From NCBI GenBank assembly GCA_025963725.1, contig JAOQAE010000002.1:819221-883220 (forward strand): 64,000 nucleotides of DNA, written 5' to 3'. The DNA is from Bacteroidota bacterium (GTDB lineage: Bacteria; Bacteroidota; Bacteroidia; 2-12-FULL-35-15). Below, piece by piece: positions 20,201 through 28,542 of this stretch (within the stretch, counting starts at the first letter, position 1; every line of letters starts with the position of its first letter). The notes under the pieces were generated by a model, which worked only from the letters and a program-made list of their open reading frames with translations, did no database searches and was not told the DNA's origin. The position numbers and the translations under genes are program-made.

Positions 20201-20318
20201 ATCAAGATTAAACAGGCTGCATCAAGAGAAGGAACAATGGGAAAACAATTTTCTGACGGCTAAACAAATAGTGCCCAATTTAACCTGCTTATTGATGATA
20301 AATATTGTAAATGAGTAA
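17208..20318 (+). CDS. brxHII: BREX SNF2-type helicase BrxHII
   Basis: This 1036-residue superfamily 2 ATPase of the SNF2/RapA group is expected to translocate on duplex DNA as part of BREX type 3. The N-terminal region holds a beta-rich domain. Motif I is GMGKTIET at about residues 207-214, motif II DECH near 331-334 and motif III SATPHRG near 363-369. The C-terminal helicase lobe ends with motif VI, IGRVDRIGQ, near 669-677. A further 350 residues of family-specific C-terminus follow. It overlaps pglZ by eight bases. All core motifs are intact. Confidence 0.9.
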   Translation: MKIIAQIRLKQSSEGGRKNPVYSGYRPTFRCEGNKVSDCVITILKGHSIKPGEEGKVEIKILHPKKIEGITTANPFSITEGLKEVATGIISEIQLHPFKIGDLVLYNNEDAEVLELSKIFGIEKARIKVLKNGQILDTKIDQLEEQFSLYSDSKISFLAIAAKIKGEIANQSMLAPLESNIVPLPHQILALEKVMAGQFLRFLIADEVGMGKTIETGLILKELKLRGIAKRTLIVVPKSAMGQWQQEMKRHFNELFHIYDTDYINTLSRTFSRLEMDNEINLFTQHNQIIVSMDALKPIETRQGWSRQKVDEHNRYRIQSVLEAEFDLLVIDECHKVGGSSTQVGRFQMADVLCNAIPNVLLLSATPHRGKSDHFRRILQLLNADAFAGEGMPSIPELEPYVVRTEKRQAIDYNGKKLFNQRHTYKVEVPLDTVKHKKQKLLYEEVTTYVVEGFNLAQQTKNNSYGFVMILFQRMMSSSTQAILDAMQKRANRLSDERQEVNKENIISNMEEFGFDGQMEMDFEQKIFSMVEETQANYDTELSILQGLIRNAKDCLDQETDAKVEYLLEKLAEIKRKENNPETKFLIFTEFTSTQFMLKKILEQKGGYICEAINGSMDFDERVNALKQFKEDAQILICTDAAGESLNMQFAHIVINYDMPWNPMVLEQRIGRVDRIGQSYEVQAFNMMLDNSVDKRVYEVIEEKLNQILNQLGIDKTADVLDSTLERDQINRLYLTSLLNPAKFEQESSSWLEDIKCKLRDYKSTEGALPTMDSKDIKAEKVDAIKHSPLPKWLENLTKNYLQTKGIAYKSLLDGIKFKFPGHKEGVYTFNIKESVNNPIPEPISLQHEFIQSMLLDAIPFTESQQIPIVKLKQGNSTPGQWSLWNLEVKNQFETSQIIQPIFISSEGENFSAFAQNIWDKLIQENDFFDCISVLTVDESKKIFNAISKKSELLLQTKYEEFETNLLGNTDKIKSNKERSFSFQEKQMNRIGIENIKQSRLNRLHQEKEQWENNFLTAKQIVPNLTCLLMINIVNE

Positions 20319-22152
20319 CTGGATAGATAAATATAAAAAGTTGGCTATCTCCAGTCACAAACAGCACATCATTGTAGCTGACCAGGACAATCTTTCTGAA
20401 TATGCCGAATTGATGCAAGCTTTTGAAGGGGAAGGCTACAAAATATTGAGTTGTAAAACGGACTTAGCTGTACGATTAATTTTTGAACTGCAAGTACGAG
20501 GTTCGGAAAACAAATACATGATCATTGCTCCAGCTGATTATACGCCACTTCCGGATATAGGAATGCTTGTGCATTTTCAGGCAATTGGATTACCACAACT
20601 TTTTCCAAATTTGGATGCCAAAGCCATTAAAGGGTTAAGTTTTAATGCACTTTGTCTTCTTTCCAACATCAAGCCCTACGAAGAATTAAGTCATGAAAAG
20701 ACATTGAAATTCTTGTTAGAGAACTTGTATAATATAGATTTTGATACACTTACCAATAGTAAGGCTAAAGAGAGAATTTTGAATGCACTCATTATAGTGC
20801 TTCTTGAAAAAAATGGTATTAACGAACCACTCACAAAATTTCTCACTAATATTTCAAAGCCTTATTTCCAAGCACTTGTTTCAAAAGGTTTGAATAATGC
20901 CAACCTAATAAAGTTTATACAGGAACAATGGCAATCATATGTGGCCGATGAAAATTCATTACTCGATTTTAAAGAACCTTTACTCAATAAAAGTTTAGGC
21001 TACCTTTTTGCATTTGAGTATATACTGCCAATACAGGTATCACCTGAAAAGTATGACGGTTTTCCTAAGCCATTAAAAATTGGTGTCTATGTAGATGAAC
21101 AAGGCCATAACGATAACGAATTGGAAGGATTAATTGAGTACCTGAAACAACAGCTCGAAATAATTGAAGATATTGCAGATCAGTGGTTCCAAATAATACA
21201 AGTACTGGCAAATGGTAAGTTGAAGTATTTGTTATCGGGCAATCAAGTACTAAAAGCGGAATATCAAAAAATTGAGAACGCTTTCAACATTCGCTTTCAG
21301 CGATTTATTGATAATACTTACGGCAGCTTGTTTTCACTAAGCGGTGTCAGAAAACCAGTGGTGGTTTCACGAATATTGGAACATATCAATTCAAAACCCG
21401 CAAAGAAGAAAGCACTACTTGTAATTGATGGCATGAATTATTGGCAATGGAATATTTTAAGCAAAGCTTTATCAGATGCTGGAATTGGATGTTCGACTAA
21501 TGCTTCACTTGCTTACATACCTACCATTACAGCATGGTCAAGACAGGCTATCTTTAAAGGAGATAAGCCCGATTTGATGGAGGACAATTCAAAGGAAGCA
21601 AAGCTTTTTGAAACCTATTGGTTGAATCATGGAGTGCCTGGTTACCAAATAATTTTTAAAAAATTCAGTGTAAATGAACCATTGTCAGTTGATAATATCC
21701 CTGCGGATACCACAATGCTTGGACTTGTATGCAATGACCTGGACGGTATTATGCATGGTTCCATTCTTGGGAACAGTCAGCTGAAAATGTCAACAGAGCA
21801 ATGGATTTTAAAATCTAAAATAGTCGAATCAATTTCTTCATTGCGAACAAAAGGTTTTCAGGTTTACATAACAGCAGATCACGGCAATGTTGAAGCAACT
21901 GGTTTAAAAAATCTAACCATAAAGGACAAGGTAGGTGCCCTTAGCCGTGGAAAACGTCATTTACATTTTACAAATGAAATCTTATTGCAGGGTTTTATTG
22001 AGCAGAATCCCGGTCTTGATATTGGCAAAAAAGGTCTATCTCTTTACCTAAAAAAACAAGAGGCATTTACAAACGAAAACAACCAGGTTATAACCCATGG
22101 CGGTTCTCATTTATGGGAGGTTATAGTCCCTTTTATAAGTATCAATGAATAA
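20311..22152 (+). CDS. pglZ: BREX alkaline-phosphatase-superfamily protein PglZ
   Basis: The 613-residue protein is the signature component of all BREX systems. The PglZ domain is recognised by LVIDGMNYW (about residues 369-377), which holds the metal/nucleophile Asp of the alkaline phosphatase superfamily. YITADHGNVEATG (about 517-529) carries the DHG metal ligands, and the C-terminal ITHGGSHLWE motif is also present. The preceding 350 residues are helical and family specific. It overlaps brxHII upstream and brxA downstream by eight bases each, arguing for translational coupling. A nuclease or phosphatase activity is proposed for PglZ proteins; the exact step in BREX is not established. Confidence 0.9.
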   Translation: MSNWIDKYKKLAISSHKQHIIVADQDNLSEYAELMQAFEGEGYKILSCKTDLAVRLIFELQVRGSENKYMIIAPADYTPLPDIGMLVHFQAIGLPQLFPNLDAKAIKGLSFNALCLLSNIKPYEELSHEKTLKFLLENLYNIDFDTLTNSKAKERILNALIIVLLEKNGINEPLTKFLTNISKPYFQALVSKGLNNANLIKFIQEQWQSYVADENSLLDFKEPLLNKSLGYLFAFEYILPIQVSPEKYDGFPKPLKIGVYVDEQGHNDNELEGLIEYLKQQLEIIEDIADQWFQIIQVLANGKLKYLLSGNQVLKAEYQKIENAFNIRFQRFIDNTYGSLFSLSGVRKPVVVSRILEHINSKPAKKKALLVIDGMNYWQWNILSKALSDAGIGCSTNASLAYIPTITAWSRQAIFKGDKPDLMEDNSKEAKLFETYWLNHGVPGYQIIFKKFSVNEPLSVDNIPADTTMLGLVCNDLDGIMHGSILGNSQLKMSTEQWILKSKIVESISSLRTKGFQVYITADHGNVEATGLKNLTIKDKVGALSRGKRHLHFTNEILLQGFIEQNPGLDIGKKGLSLYLKKQEAFTNENNQVITHGGSHLWEVIVPFISINE

Positions 22153-22861
22153 TATAGGAAAATATATAGGCTTAAATCAGCGAATACCATTTGAAGTGTT
22201 GGATTCGGCCATTCATTTCTATTTGGAAAATGGTGTGGTAGATAAGAACTATATCTTTCAGCGAATGCATGAATTCACTTCCGGAACTAACAGGGCAAAT
22301 AAGGCTATATCATATGTAGTGCAAATCATGTCAAGGCAAGGTAAACTGTTAGAACAGCTAAAAAAAACAAATTCAAATATTCTTTATAGTTCATTAAGAT
22401 TAGATGACAGAAAAGCCCTGTGCTTATGTTTAATTAGTTTAACCTATCCAATTACCTATGATCTTTTGATTGCATTATCGCAAGGTTTTAAAGTACAAAG
22501 CCAAATAAATAAGAAATTCATCAATGAAAAAGTAAAGTCCATATACGGTAGCAATAGAACAGTGGATATTGCCATTGATGCCCTACTTCCAATGATTATT
22601 GAGCTAAACACCATTAAAAGGGATAAGGTCAGCATCTATTCAATGGGTTCAAAATTGGTAATCACAAACAAATTTGTATCTGAAATAATTATCTACACAG
22701 ATATCAAATTGTCAGGTTCAAAATCTATCCTCATTGATGAATTGAGTTTTAAGTCCTGGTATGCCTATTTTGAAATTTCATCATCAATTGGCGATAAATT
22801 CAATATTCTGATTTCTAAAAAGGAGAGTGCTGTAGGAAAAGGATATTTGACGATAAATTAA
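22145..22861 (+). CDS. brxA: BREX protein BrxA (DUF1819-like)
   Basis: The last gene of the BREX operon encodes 238 residues, close to the usual 200-250 for BrxA. The N-terminus is mostly helical (FEVLDSAIHFYLENG), followed by a central region and a beta-rich C-terminus. BrxA proteins are small DNA-binding, winged-helix-like proteins resembling NusB/anti-termination folds. No motif alone proves the identity; position directly after pglZ at the end of a type 3 operon, with an eight-base overlap, decides it. No terminator hairpin is obvious in the 106 bases that follow. Confidence 0.72.
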   Translation: MNNIGKYIGLNQRIPFEVLDSAIHFYLENGVVDKNYIFQRMHEFTSGTNRANKAISYVVQIMSRQGKLLEQLKKTNSNILYSSLRLDDRKALCLCLISLTYPITYDLLIALSQGFKVQSQINKKFINEKVKSIYGSNRTVDIAIDALLPMIIELNTIKRDKVSIYSMGSKLVITNKFVSEIIIYTDIKLSGSKSILIDELSFKSWYAYFEISSSIGDKFNILISKKESAVGKGYLTIN

Positions 22862-22967
22862 AAATAGTAAGAATAAAAATCCATACCGAATATTTTAAAA
22901 TGGATTATTCAATAATGAAATAACAATACGCAGTGGCAATGTAAGTTCAAGAATTTGCTATATTACT

Positions 22968-25343
22968 TCAGTCATTTACCCGCCGATTCCTATTCAGCGA
23001 ATCCTTCACCTGACTATTCTTTAAAAATAAGCTAAGCGCCTTACTTTTTATGTCGGTACCATTAAGAAGGGATTCGACGTGTTTTTTCGCATTTTCTACT
23101 GCATAAGAAGACAGTACCCAATTCATAGGCACTTCTTCCACTGTATTGGAAACCGGTATTTCTAAATAACTTCCACCCATCTGCGCGATCTTAGCCCTTA
23201 ACTCAACATTAGCATACTCACCATGGCCGCTGCGCGTGTTATACATGCCATTTACTATTTCAGTAATTTCATTGAACGAGGAAATCCCATAGTCCGACTT
23301 TTTTTTATCAAAATCAAAAACTATCTGTAAAACCATTGGAATTACCTGAACCGAGTCTTTTGCCGGGTCAAATGTTAAGCTATTTAATAATTGCCTCAAT
23401 GTGGTATTTCCCATATTCTCAAAATACCCACCATCTAAAATGTGAATTTTATGGTTATAGTCTGTGTTCAATTCTCCACCAGGCGAAATGATTGGGAAAC
23501 GGGAGCTTAACCCGATAGCTGTTGCATATGAAAAATTATCTTCTATAGCATTATTAAGGTCGTACAAAGCCTTAAAATAAGATGTATCCAGTTTCACATT
23601 CGATAATACGCCCCGTTCACCTGTTTCAACAATGGTAGTATTTACAAGAACCATAGGCCGGGAACCATTCGTTTGAGTGGCTGCATAAAAATTCTCATAA
23701 AATATATTCTTCTTCGGGTCTCCCAAATACTCACTCCAGCTATTGCACCACGCTTTTTCCAATGCCACTTGCCTGTCGAGTCCTTTTACATAAAAAGGAA
23801 TAAAATAATTTAAAAAGTCGCCAAACATTAATTTAGCTGAAAGTGGAGCAAAGAAATCAGTTTCCTTATAATAGGAAGTATAGCGCTTCAATAATGAATC
23901 ATTGTGCTTCTGGTAAACAGTTGAATTGAACAGACTTGTGCCGAACGTTCCACCTGAAACCGTGCTGTAGCCGAGAATGTGATTCCGAAAATCGGGATAC
24001 ATGTCCTGGATCCCACCAAGTAATAATGAAGCGAAACAACCTGTTCTTAACGCTCCCCCTTCAGCGCAAATAAATATTACCGGCACTTTTCTATAACATT
24101 TTTTTTGTATGATATAATTACTTACAACAGAGTCATAACTACAATTTTTTCCAGAAGACGTCTTATCTCCACAAAACGATAACGGAGAAATATTACAAAA
24201 CGTTTCTCTCTTATTACAATGTGTAATTGCTGAATCGAAGGTACAGGGGAGCTCTTCATGAACCTTCATCCATTCTGCGAGGTACTCTTTGGGATTTAGA
24301 ACAGGCTGCTCACAAAATCCCCTCTCCGGTTTAATATTAATAGGATGATCATCATTATTTATTGAAACAATAATAATCCACAAAAACAGCATGCTCGAGT
24401 ATGGCAGGTTCAGCTTTATAAATGCCCCGGTAAATGGTTTGGTTAATTCAAACACTTTTATCAGGTAAAATGTTGTTAACCATGCGGCTATTCCCAGGGC
24501 AAGTATAGCGGGAGAACCAACCATGAAATAAAATTTCTCGCTTGCAAAGCAACCAAATATCAAAAAAAGGATTACAGTAAGAATAGAATAAGCAACACAT
24601 TTTTTAAAAAGCTCGGGGTAATTCTTCCGGAATTGTATTCTGTTATGGCTGGCGCCCAATCCGAATCTTAAAAGGACGCTTTTAGATGGAGTTAGGATAT
24701 TCCCCACATGACGTATCATCCAGTTCTGAAATGTACCTTGAATTGCAAAATACCGTTGATGCACTTTATTAGCACCGAAATAAAAATGGATGGCCAACGC
24801 GAAATTCAGCAAATACAAAAGTAATATACCTGAAAATGCAAGAATAACTTTCATCCGTTGATCAGGAAGGTTAGCATTATAATGATGAATAAAAGTAATT
24901 ATGAGACCGGATATATACACAAGAAATGGAAACAAGGCCTGCATAGCCGGCATCAACATCTGTGTCAACCTTCTGAAGATTATCCTTCTATGGGGGATCT
25001 CGGAGTTACTGTCGGTTAGGTAAAGGAGCATCCGTGCGCCGAATTCGGAGGTCAACGACCATATCCACATACCTACCAACAGCCATAAAGCAGGCTGGAA
25101 GTTATCCATGGCTGCATCTTCCACCAGACATTGCAGCAAATCCTGCCCCTGAGGCAGAAATATCAATGCTAAAACAGCCACTACCTGGAAAATGAAAAAA
25201 AACCATAATCTTCTTACGACTGAAAACAAATCATGGTATGCGTCTTGCCAGCCTATTCTATAACCCAGCACAAGATAACGCCAAAATCCTTTTCCGATAT
25301 TGGAAACCAGATCATACGCAGTAATAAGTCTGATACGTTTCAT
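22968..25343 (-). CDS. Multi-pass membrane protein with patatin-like phospholipase domain
   Basis: Start chosen at ATG 25343 (MKRIRLITAYDL); a TTG 42 bases upstream gives a 14-residue extension of little appeal. The N-terminal 370 residues hold about six to eight membrane helices. The C-terminal half is patatin-like: AEGGALRTG supplies an oxyanion-type glycine loop, STVSGGTFG the nucleophile elbow (VSGG, with Thr where GxSxG has its first Gly), and DGGYFEN the catalytic Asp motif. The predicted role is hydrolysis of membrane lipids at the cytoplasmic membrane. It lies tail-to-tail with BREX and may be part of the defence island, since patatin phospholipases are abortive-infection effectors elsewhere; that link is inferred from position. 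Confidence 0.75.
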   Translation of the reverse strand: MKRIRLITAYDLVSNIGKGFWRYLVLGYRIGWQDAYHDLFSVVRRLWFFFIFQVVAVLALIFLPQGQDLLQCLVEDAAMDNFQPALWLLVGMWIWSLTSEFGARMLLYLTDSNSEIPHRRIIFRRLTQMLMPAMQALFPFLVYISGLIITFIHHYNANLPDQRMKVILAFSGILLLYLLNFALAIHFYFGANKVHQRYFAIQGTFQNWMIRHVGNILTPSKSVLLRFGLGASHNRIQFRKNYPELFKKCVAYSILTVILFLIFGCFASEKFYFMVGSPAILALGIAAWLTTFYLIKVFELTKPFTGAFIKLNLPYSSMLFLWIIIVSINNDDHPINIKPERGFCEQPVLNPKEYLAEWMKVHEELPCTFDSAITHCNKRETFCNISPLSFCGDKTSSGKNCSYDSVVSNYIIQKKCYRKVPVIFICAEGGALRTGCFASLLLGGIQDMYPDFRNHILGYSTVSGGTFGTSLFNSTVYQKHNDSLLKRYTSYYKETDFFAPLSAKLMFGDFLNYFIPFYVKGLDRQVALEKAWCNSWSEYLGDPKKNIFYENFYAATQTNGSRPMVLVNTTIVETGERGVLSNVKLDTSYFKALYDLNNAIEDNFSYATAIGLSSRFPIISPGGELNTDYNHKIHILDGGYFENMGNTTLRQLLNSLTFDPAKDSVQVIPMVLQIVFDFDKKKSDYGISSFNEITEIVNGMYNTRSGHGEYANVELRAKIAQMGGSYLEIPVSNTVEEVPMNWVLSSYAVENAKKHVESLLNGTDIKSKALSLFLKNSQVKDSLNRNRRVND

Positions 25344-25649
25344 GAAAAATACATTTACGATTAAACTGAATTCATAATTCGCCAAGTCAATTTAGGGGCA
25401 TTCCGAATAAATGACCGGATAATAATTTGATGCAATTTCTTTCAGAAATAAACAATTTCTATGGACACTTTTCCCTTTCTGTGACATTTGATTAACTCCG
25501 TATCTCAAAATATCCCTCCAGATTCACATTCCACCGCTAATTTTAATTCTTCCGGCATTTGCCAAGTTCCCACCACCGAAATCCTTTAACTATACAGCAT
25601 CGCTGTCCGTAACTTTACACCAATAACAACCATAAAAACGACCCATACT

Positions 25650-25841
25650 ATGAAAACTATAATCTCATTAGCAGCTGCAACCTTACTGATGTTTGGTTCC
25701 TGCAAAAAAGGCGAGCTTGAAAATATCGAACCGATGAAACCTACTGTTTCGGAAATAAAACCAGAGGCGAAGCTGGCGCCAACCGCTAACCAGGAAAGTG
25801 TGCAGGAAGAGCCTGATAACGGCGATCCCGGTCAATATTAA
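25650..25841 (+). CDS. Small lipoprotein
   Basis: The 63-residue product has a lipoprotein signal peptide ending in the lipobox FGSC, with Cys19 as the lipidated residue, followed by KKGE and a Pro/Glu-rich, low-complexity tail. No domain is recognisable. A strong terminator follows immediately, so it is a single-gene unit. Small acidic lipoproteins of this type are common in Bacteroidota and mostly uncharacterised. Confidence 0.7.
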   Translation: MKTIISLAAATLLMFGSCKKGELENIEPMKPTVSEIKPEAKLAPTANQESVQEEPDNGDPGQY

Positions 25842-25854
25842 CCGGAAGAAAAAT

Positions 25855-25908
25855 AATAAGGCTTATGCTGCAGGTAAATTGCCTGGCGCATAAGCCTTAT
25901 TTTGTTTT
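25855..25908. terminator. Strong intrinsic terminator
   Basis: AATAAGGCTTATGC (25855-25868) pairs perfectly with GCATAAGCCTTATT (25888-25901), followed by TTGTTTTT. It terminates the lipoprotein gene and, being A/T-flanked on both sides, can also serve the converging minus-strand gene at 25925. Confidence 0.92.
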
Positions 25909-25924
25909 TAATTATGTCAGATGA

Positions 25925-26347
25925 TTACTTCACTATTCTTGCCTGCGCCTCACAGTAATGTAATACCCATTTATTTCCATACTTATCCCGCAGGTCACCT
26001 GTCAATTGATTGCCCGGACTTAACCCGGGAGGATGCTCCTGTATTCCACCCTCCGAAAGCTTTCTGTAACAGCTATTGAGTTTTCTTTTACTGTTACAGC
26101 TCAGAAGCAGCGAAATGGAATTACCGTGTTGCAGGGCTTCGTCACACATGTCGCTGCCCATCAGCACAAATCCATCATTCGTTAACGTAGCATGCAGGAT
26201 CGCATCTTTCATTTTTTCCGGCATCTGCTCCGAAAGCGGGGATTCGCCAACCGTTTGAAGTGTAAGCTTCCCGCCCAGGCACTTTTGATAGAAGCGCATG
26301 GCTTCCCTGCAATTGCCGTTGAACGTCACATACGCATGAACCTGCAT
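25925..26347 (-). CDS. VOC/PhnB-like protein
   Basis: About 140 residues form the paired beta-alpha-beta-beta-beta modules of the vicinal oxygen chelate superfamily. Recognisable are NGNCREAMRFYQKCLGG at the start, the ATLTNDGFVLMGSD strand and LRDKYGNKWVLHY at the end, the last typical of PhnB/glyoxalase-like proteins. Start chosen at ATG 26347; a GTG just before it overlaps the upstream stop. It is the second of two consecutive VOC genes, probably co-transcribed. The substrate is unknown; members include glyoxalases, dioxygenases and resistance proteins. Confidence 0.82.
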   Translation of the reverse strand: MQVHAYVTFNGNCREAMRFYQKCLGGKLTLQTVGESPLSEQMPEKMKDAILHATLTNDGFVLMGSDMCDEALQHGNSISLLLSCNSKRKLNSCYRKLSEGGIQEHPPGLSPGNQLTGDLRDKYGNKWVLHYCEAQARIVK

Positions 26348-26349
26348 CA

Positions 26350-26775
26350 CTATGCATTCTTTAGTTTTTCAATGTCCAGCTTTTTCATTTTCATGAGCGC
26401 AGCCATCGCACGCTGCCCTCTTTCAGGATCGCTCATCAGCTGACCGAGCTCAGCCGGAACGATCTGCCACGACATGCCGAATTTATCCTTCAGCCAGCCG
26501 CATTGGCTTTCCTGTCCGCCATCCGCCGTAAGGCTGTTCCAGTAATGATCGATCTCCTGCTGGTCTTTGCAGCTCACTACAAATGAAACGGCTTCATTGA
26601 ACTTGAACATCGGGCCGCCATTCAAGCCCATGAACTTTTTACCGTTCAACTCAAAGATCACCACCATCGGGTTCTCTGAAACCACCTTCGAATTCTTGAA
26701 GATAGAGCAATAATAGTCTGCCGCTTCTTTCGCTTTTCCATCGAACCATAAGCAGGGATAAATTTGTTCTGTCAT
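26350..26775 (-). CDS. VOC family protein (3-demethylubiquinone methyltransferase-like, PF06983 type)
   Basis: The 141-residue protein has the family start IYPCLWFDGKAKEAADYY, the central FMGLNGGPMFKFNEA segment, and the closing WLKDKFGMSWQIVP, all hallmarks of the PhnB-like VOC group. The old name refers to one misassigned member, so methyltransferase activity should not be assumed. It is the first gene of a two-gene unit with the VOC protein downstream, whose start touches this stop. Homologues commonly co-occur with SRPBCC (AHSA1) genes, as here. Confidence 0.88.
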   Translation of the reverse strand: MTEQIYPCLWFDGKAKEAADYYCSIFKNSKVVSENPMVVIFELNGKKFMGLNGGPMFKFNEAVSFVVSCKDQQEIDHYWNSLTADGGQESQCGWLKDKFGMSWQIVPAELGQLMSDPERGQRAMAALMKMKKLDIEKLKNA

Positions 26776-26859
26776 TTTTTTAGTTTTAGATTGGTTGTGA
26801 TATTTTAGATTGTTTTGTTACTATTTTGTTACCATCATTTGCTCAGTAATGCCCGGTCA

Positions 26860-26881
26860 TCCCGTGCTACGACACGGGATC
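26860..26881. repeat. REP-like palindrome
   Basis: ATCCCGTG (26860-26867) and CACGGGAT (26874-26881) form a perfect eight-base stem with a six-base loop, in the context cggtcatcccgtg...cacgggatct. This resembles dispersed palindromic repeats seen in many bacterial genomes. There is no T-tract, so a terminator is less likely. Confidence 0.5.
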
Positions 26882-26922
26882 TCTGCGCAATCATAACGCA
26901 TGCAATAACACCGCGTGAATGA

Positions 26923-27339
26923 TTATAATTTTTCAGCGTAAGCTTTAAAGCTGTTCATGATCGCCTGCCAGCCGCCTTTCTGCATCTCCACAGGGTTCAT
27001 TGTTTCCGCATCAAAATTGGTGACGATCTTTGTTTTTCCACCCTCAGCTTTAAATGTGGTCTTCACCTCCCGTCCGTCGGGCATGTGATATCCGATGTAC
27101 TCATGCTCGCGCACATCGTCGTAGGTTCCTTCAAAATCGAAGCCCATGCTTCCATCCTTCGCTTCCATGCGGGAAGAGAACTTACCTCCAGCCCTGAGAT
27201 CGTTTGTGGCTTTTGGAGTATGCCAGTCGGGAGAGGCGCTGTTCCATTGGGTAATGTGTTCGGGGCCGGTCCAGGCCTTCCATACTTTTTCCACGGGAGC
27301 ATTCACTGTTGCTTCTACCGTGATCACTGTTTTTTCCAT
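26923..27339 (-). CDS. SRPBCC (AHSA1/START-like) family protein
   Basis: Start placed at ATG 27339 (MEKTVITVEATVNAPVEKVW), where family homology begins; the longer frame adds 13 poorly matching residues. The 138-residue product shows the AHSA1 pattern: VNAPVEKVWKAWTGPEHITQW near the start, the WHTPKATNDLRAGGKF strand, and a closing amphipathic helix (GGWQAIMNSFKAYAEKL). SRPBCC proteins bind hydrophobic ligands in a deep cavity or act as activators; the substrate is unknown. It sits upstream of the VOC pair in the same orientation, an arrangement often seen. Confidence 0.88.
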   Translation of the reverse strand: MEKTVITVEATVNAPVEKVWKAWTGPEHITQWNSASPDWHTPKATNDLRAGGKFSSRMEAKDGSMGFDFEGTYDDVREHEYIGYHMPDGREVKTTFKAEGGKTKIVTNFDAETMNPVEMQKGGWQAIMNSFKAYAEKL

Positions 27340-27507
27340 AGTTTTTGATCTTAATGAATTTTTAAAGTTAATAATCATTTCCCGCTTTTAGCAATCCCGC
27401 TTAAAGCGGAAGAAACACTTACAGGACTTATTTATGTTCCGGGGAACAATGCAAAGATGCAACAGGATGCGCAGTTCCGCACGGGGGAAAAGCGACAACC
27501 TCAGGGG

Positions 27508-27538
27508 TTGATTATGACAGGCAAATACCCTACTTTTG
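27508..27538 (+). promoter_or_regulatory. Bacteroidota-type promoter of the glxA-like gene
   Basis: TTG (27508-27510) and TACTTTTG (27531-27538, exact TAnnTTTG) are 20 bases apart, a good match to the Bacteroidota -33/-7 consensus. The box ends only four bases before the ATG at 27543, implying a transcript with almost no leader. Confidence 0.6.
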
Positions 27539-27542
27539 GCGC

Positions 27543-28538
27543 ATGAAACACATCTCCATCCTTGTTCCTGAAACTGCGATCATGGAAGCCATTGCCGATC
27601 CGCGTTATATGTTCACCGCAGCCAATGAATTCCTGAAGGCCGCTGGCCAGGAGCCTTTGTTCAATGTGCAGCTGGTGGGACATAAAAGATCCGTGAAGCT
27701 TATGAATGGCCTTGTTACGGTGCACCCGGATAAAACACTGGATGAAGTAACGAAAACCGACCTCATTTTTATTCCTGCAATAAGCGGCGATCTTCGCACA
27801 GCGCTGGAGCTGAACAAAAAATACGTACCCTGGATCATTGAACAGCATCAGAAAGGTTCGGAGGTGGCTTCATTGTGCATCGGCGCCTTTTTGCTGGCTT
27901 CCACAGGTTTGCTCAATGGAAAGAAATGTTCCACTCACTGGCTTTCAGCAGAAGATTTCCGCGAAATGTTCCCGGAAGTGGAGCTGGTGGATGGCAGCAT
28001 CATTTCGGAAGAGAACGGTATTTATTCCAGCGGCGGGGCTAATTCCTACTGGACCCTCCTACTCTACCTGCTGGAGAAGTACACCTCGCGTGAAACAGCC
28101 ATTCTTGCCTCCAAGTTCTTTGCGGTGGATATCGACCGCGACAGCCAGAGCAAGTACATGATGTTCAAGGGACAGCGTAACCACAAGGACGATGCGGTTA
28201 AGAAGGTGCAGGACCATATCGAGAAGAACATCGAAGAGAAAATGACCATCGATGAGCTGGCAGGTATCGTGTCGCTCGGACGCCGGAGCTTTGAAAGAAG
28301 ATTTAAGGATGCGACAAACAATTCGGTGCTGGAGTACATTCAGCGGGTGAAGATAGAAGCGGCCAAACGAAGCCTGGAGACAAGCAGGAAGAATGTGTCG
28401 GAAGTGATGTTCGATGTAGGCTATACCGACACCAAGGCATTCCGCGACCTGTTCAGAAAGATCACCGGCCTGAGCCCGATCGAGTACCGGAACAAATACA
28501 ATAAGATCGCGCTGGAGCCTACAGAGGAATTGATCTGA
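27543..28538 (+). CDS. GlxA-type AraC transcriptional regulator (DJ-1/PfpI domain plus HTH)
   Basis: The 331-residue regulator combines an N-terminal DJ-1/PfpI-like domain (residues about 1-190, starting ISILVPETAIM and with CIGAFLLASTGLL at the cysteine elbow) with a C-terminal AraC double helix-turn-helix (about 215-320). The second HTH ends DVGYTDTKAFRDLFRKITGLSPIEYR, the AraC signature. The DJ-1 part probably senses a small molecule or acts as an oligomerisation module rather than as a protease. It diverges from the SRPBCC/VOC genes, which are plausible targets. A promoter box sits just before the ATG. Confidence 0.9.
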   Translation: MKHISILVPETAIMEAIADPRYMFTAANEFLKAAGQEPLFNVQLVGHKRSVKLMNGLVTVHPDKTLDEVTKTDLIFIPAISGDLRTALELNKKYVPWIIEQHQKGSEVASLCIGAFLLASTGLLNGKKCSTHWLSAEDFREMFPEVELVDGSIISEENGIYSSGGANSYWTLLLYLLEKYTSRETAILASKFFAVDIDRDSQSKYMMFKGQRNHKDDAVKKVQDHIEKNIEEKMTIDELAGIVSLGRRSFERRFKDATNNSVLEYIQRVKIEAAKRSLETSRKNVSEVMFDVGYTDTKAFRDLFRKITGLSPIEYRNKYNKIALEPTEELI

Positions 28539-28542
28539 TCAC

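Noticed and set aside
9038-22894. Short direct repeat ccgaatatt at 9038 and 22886 on both sides of BREX, as att sites
   Set aside because: Nine AT-rich bases are expected by chance over this distance, and there is no integrase.
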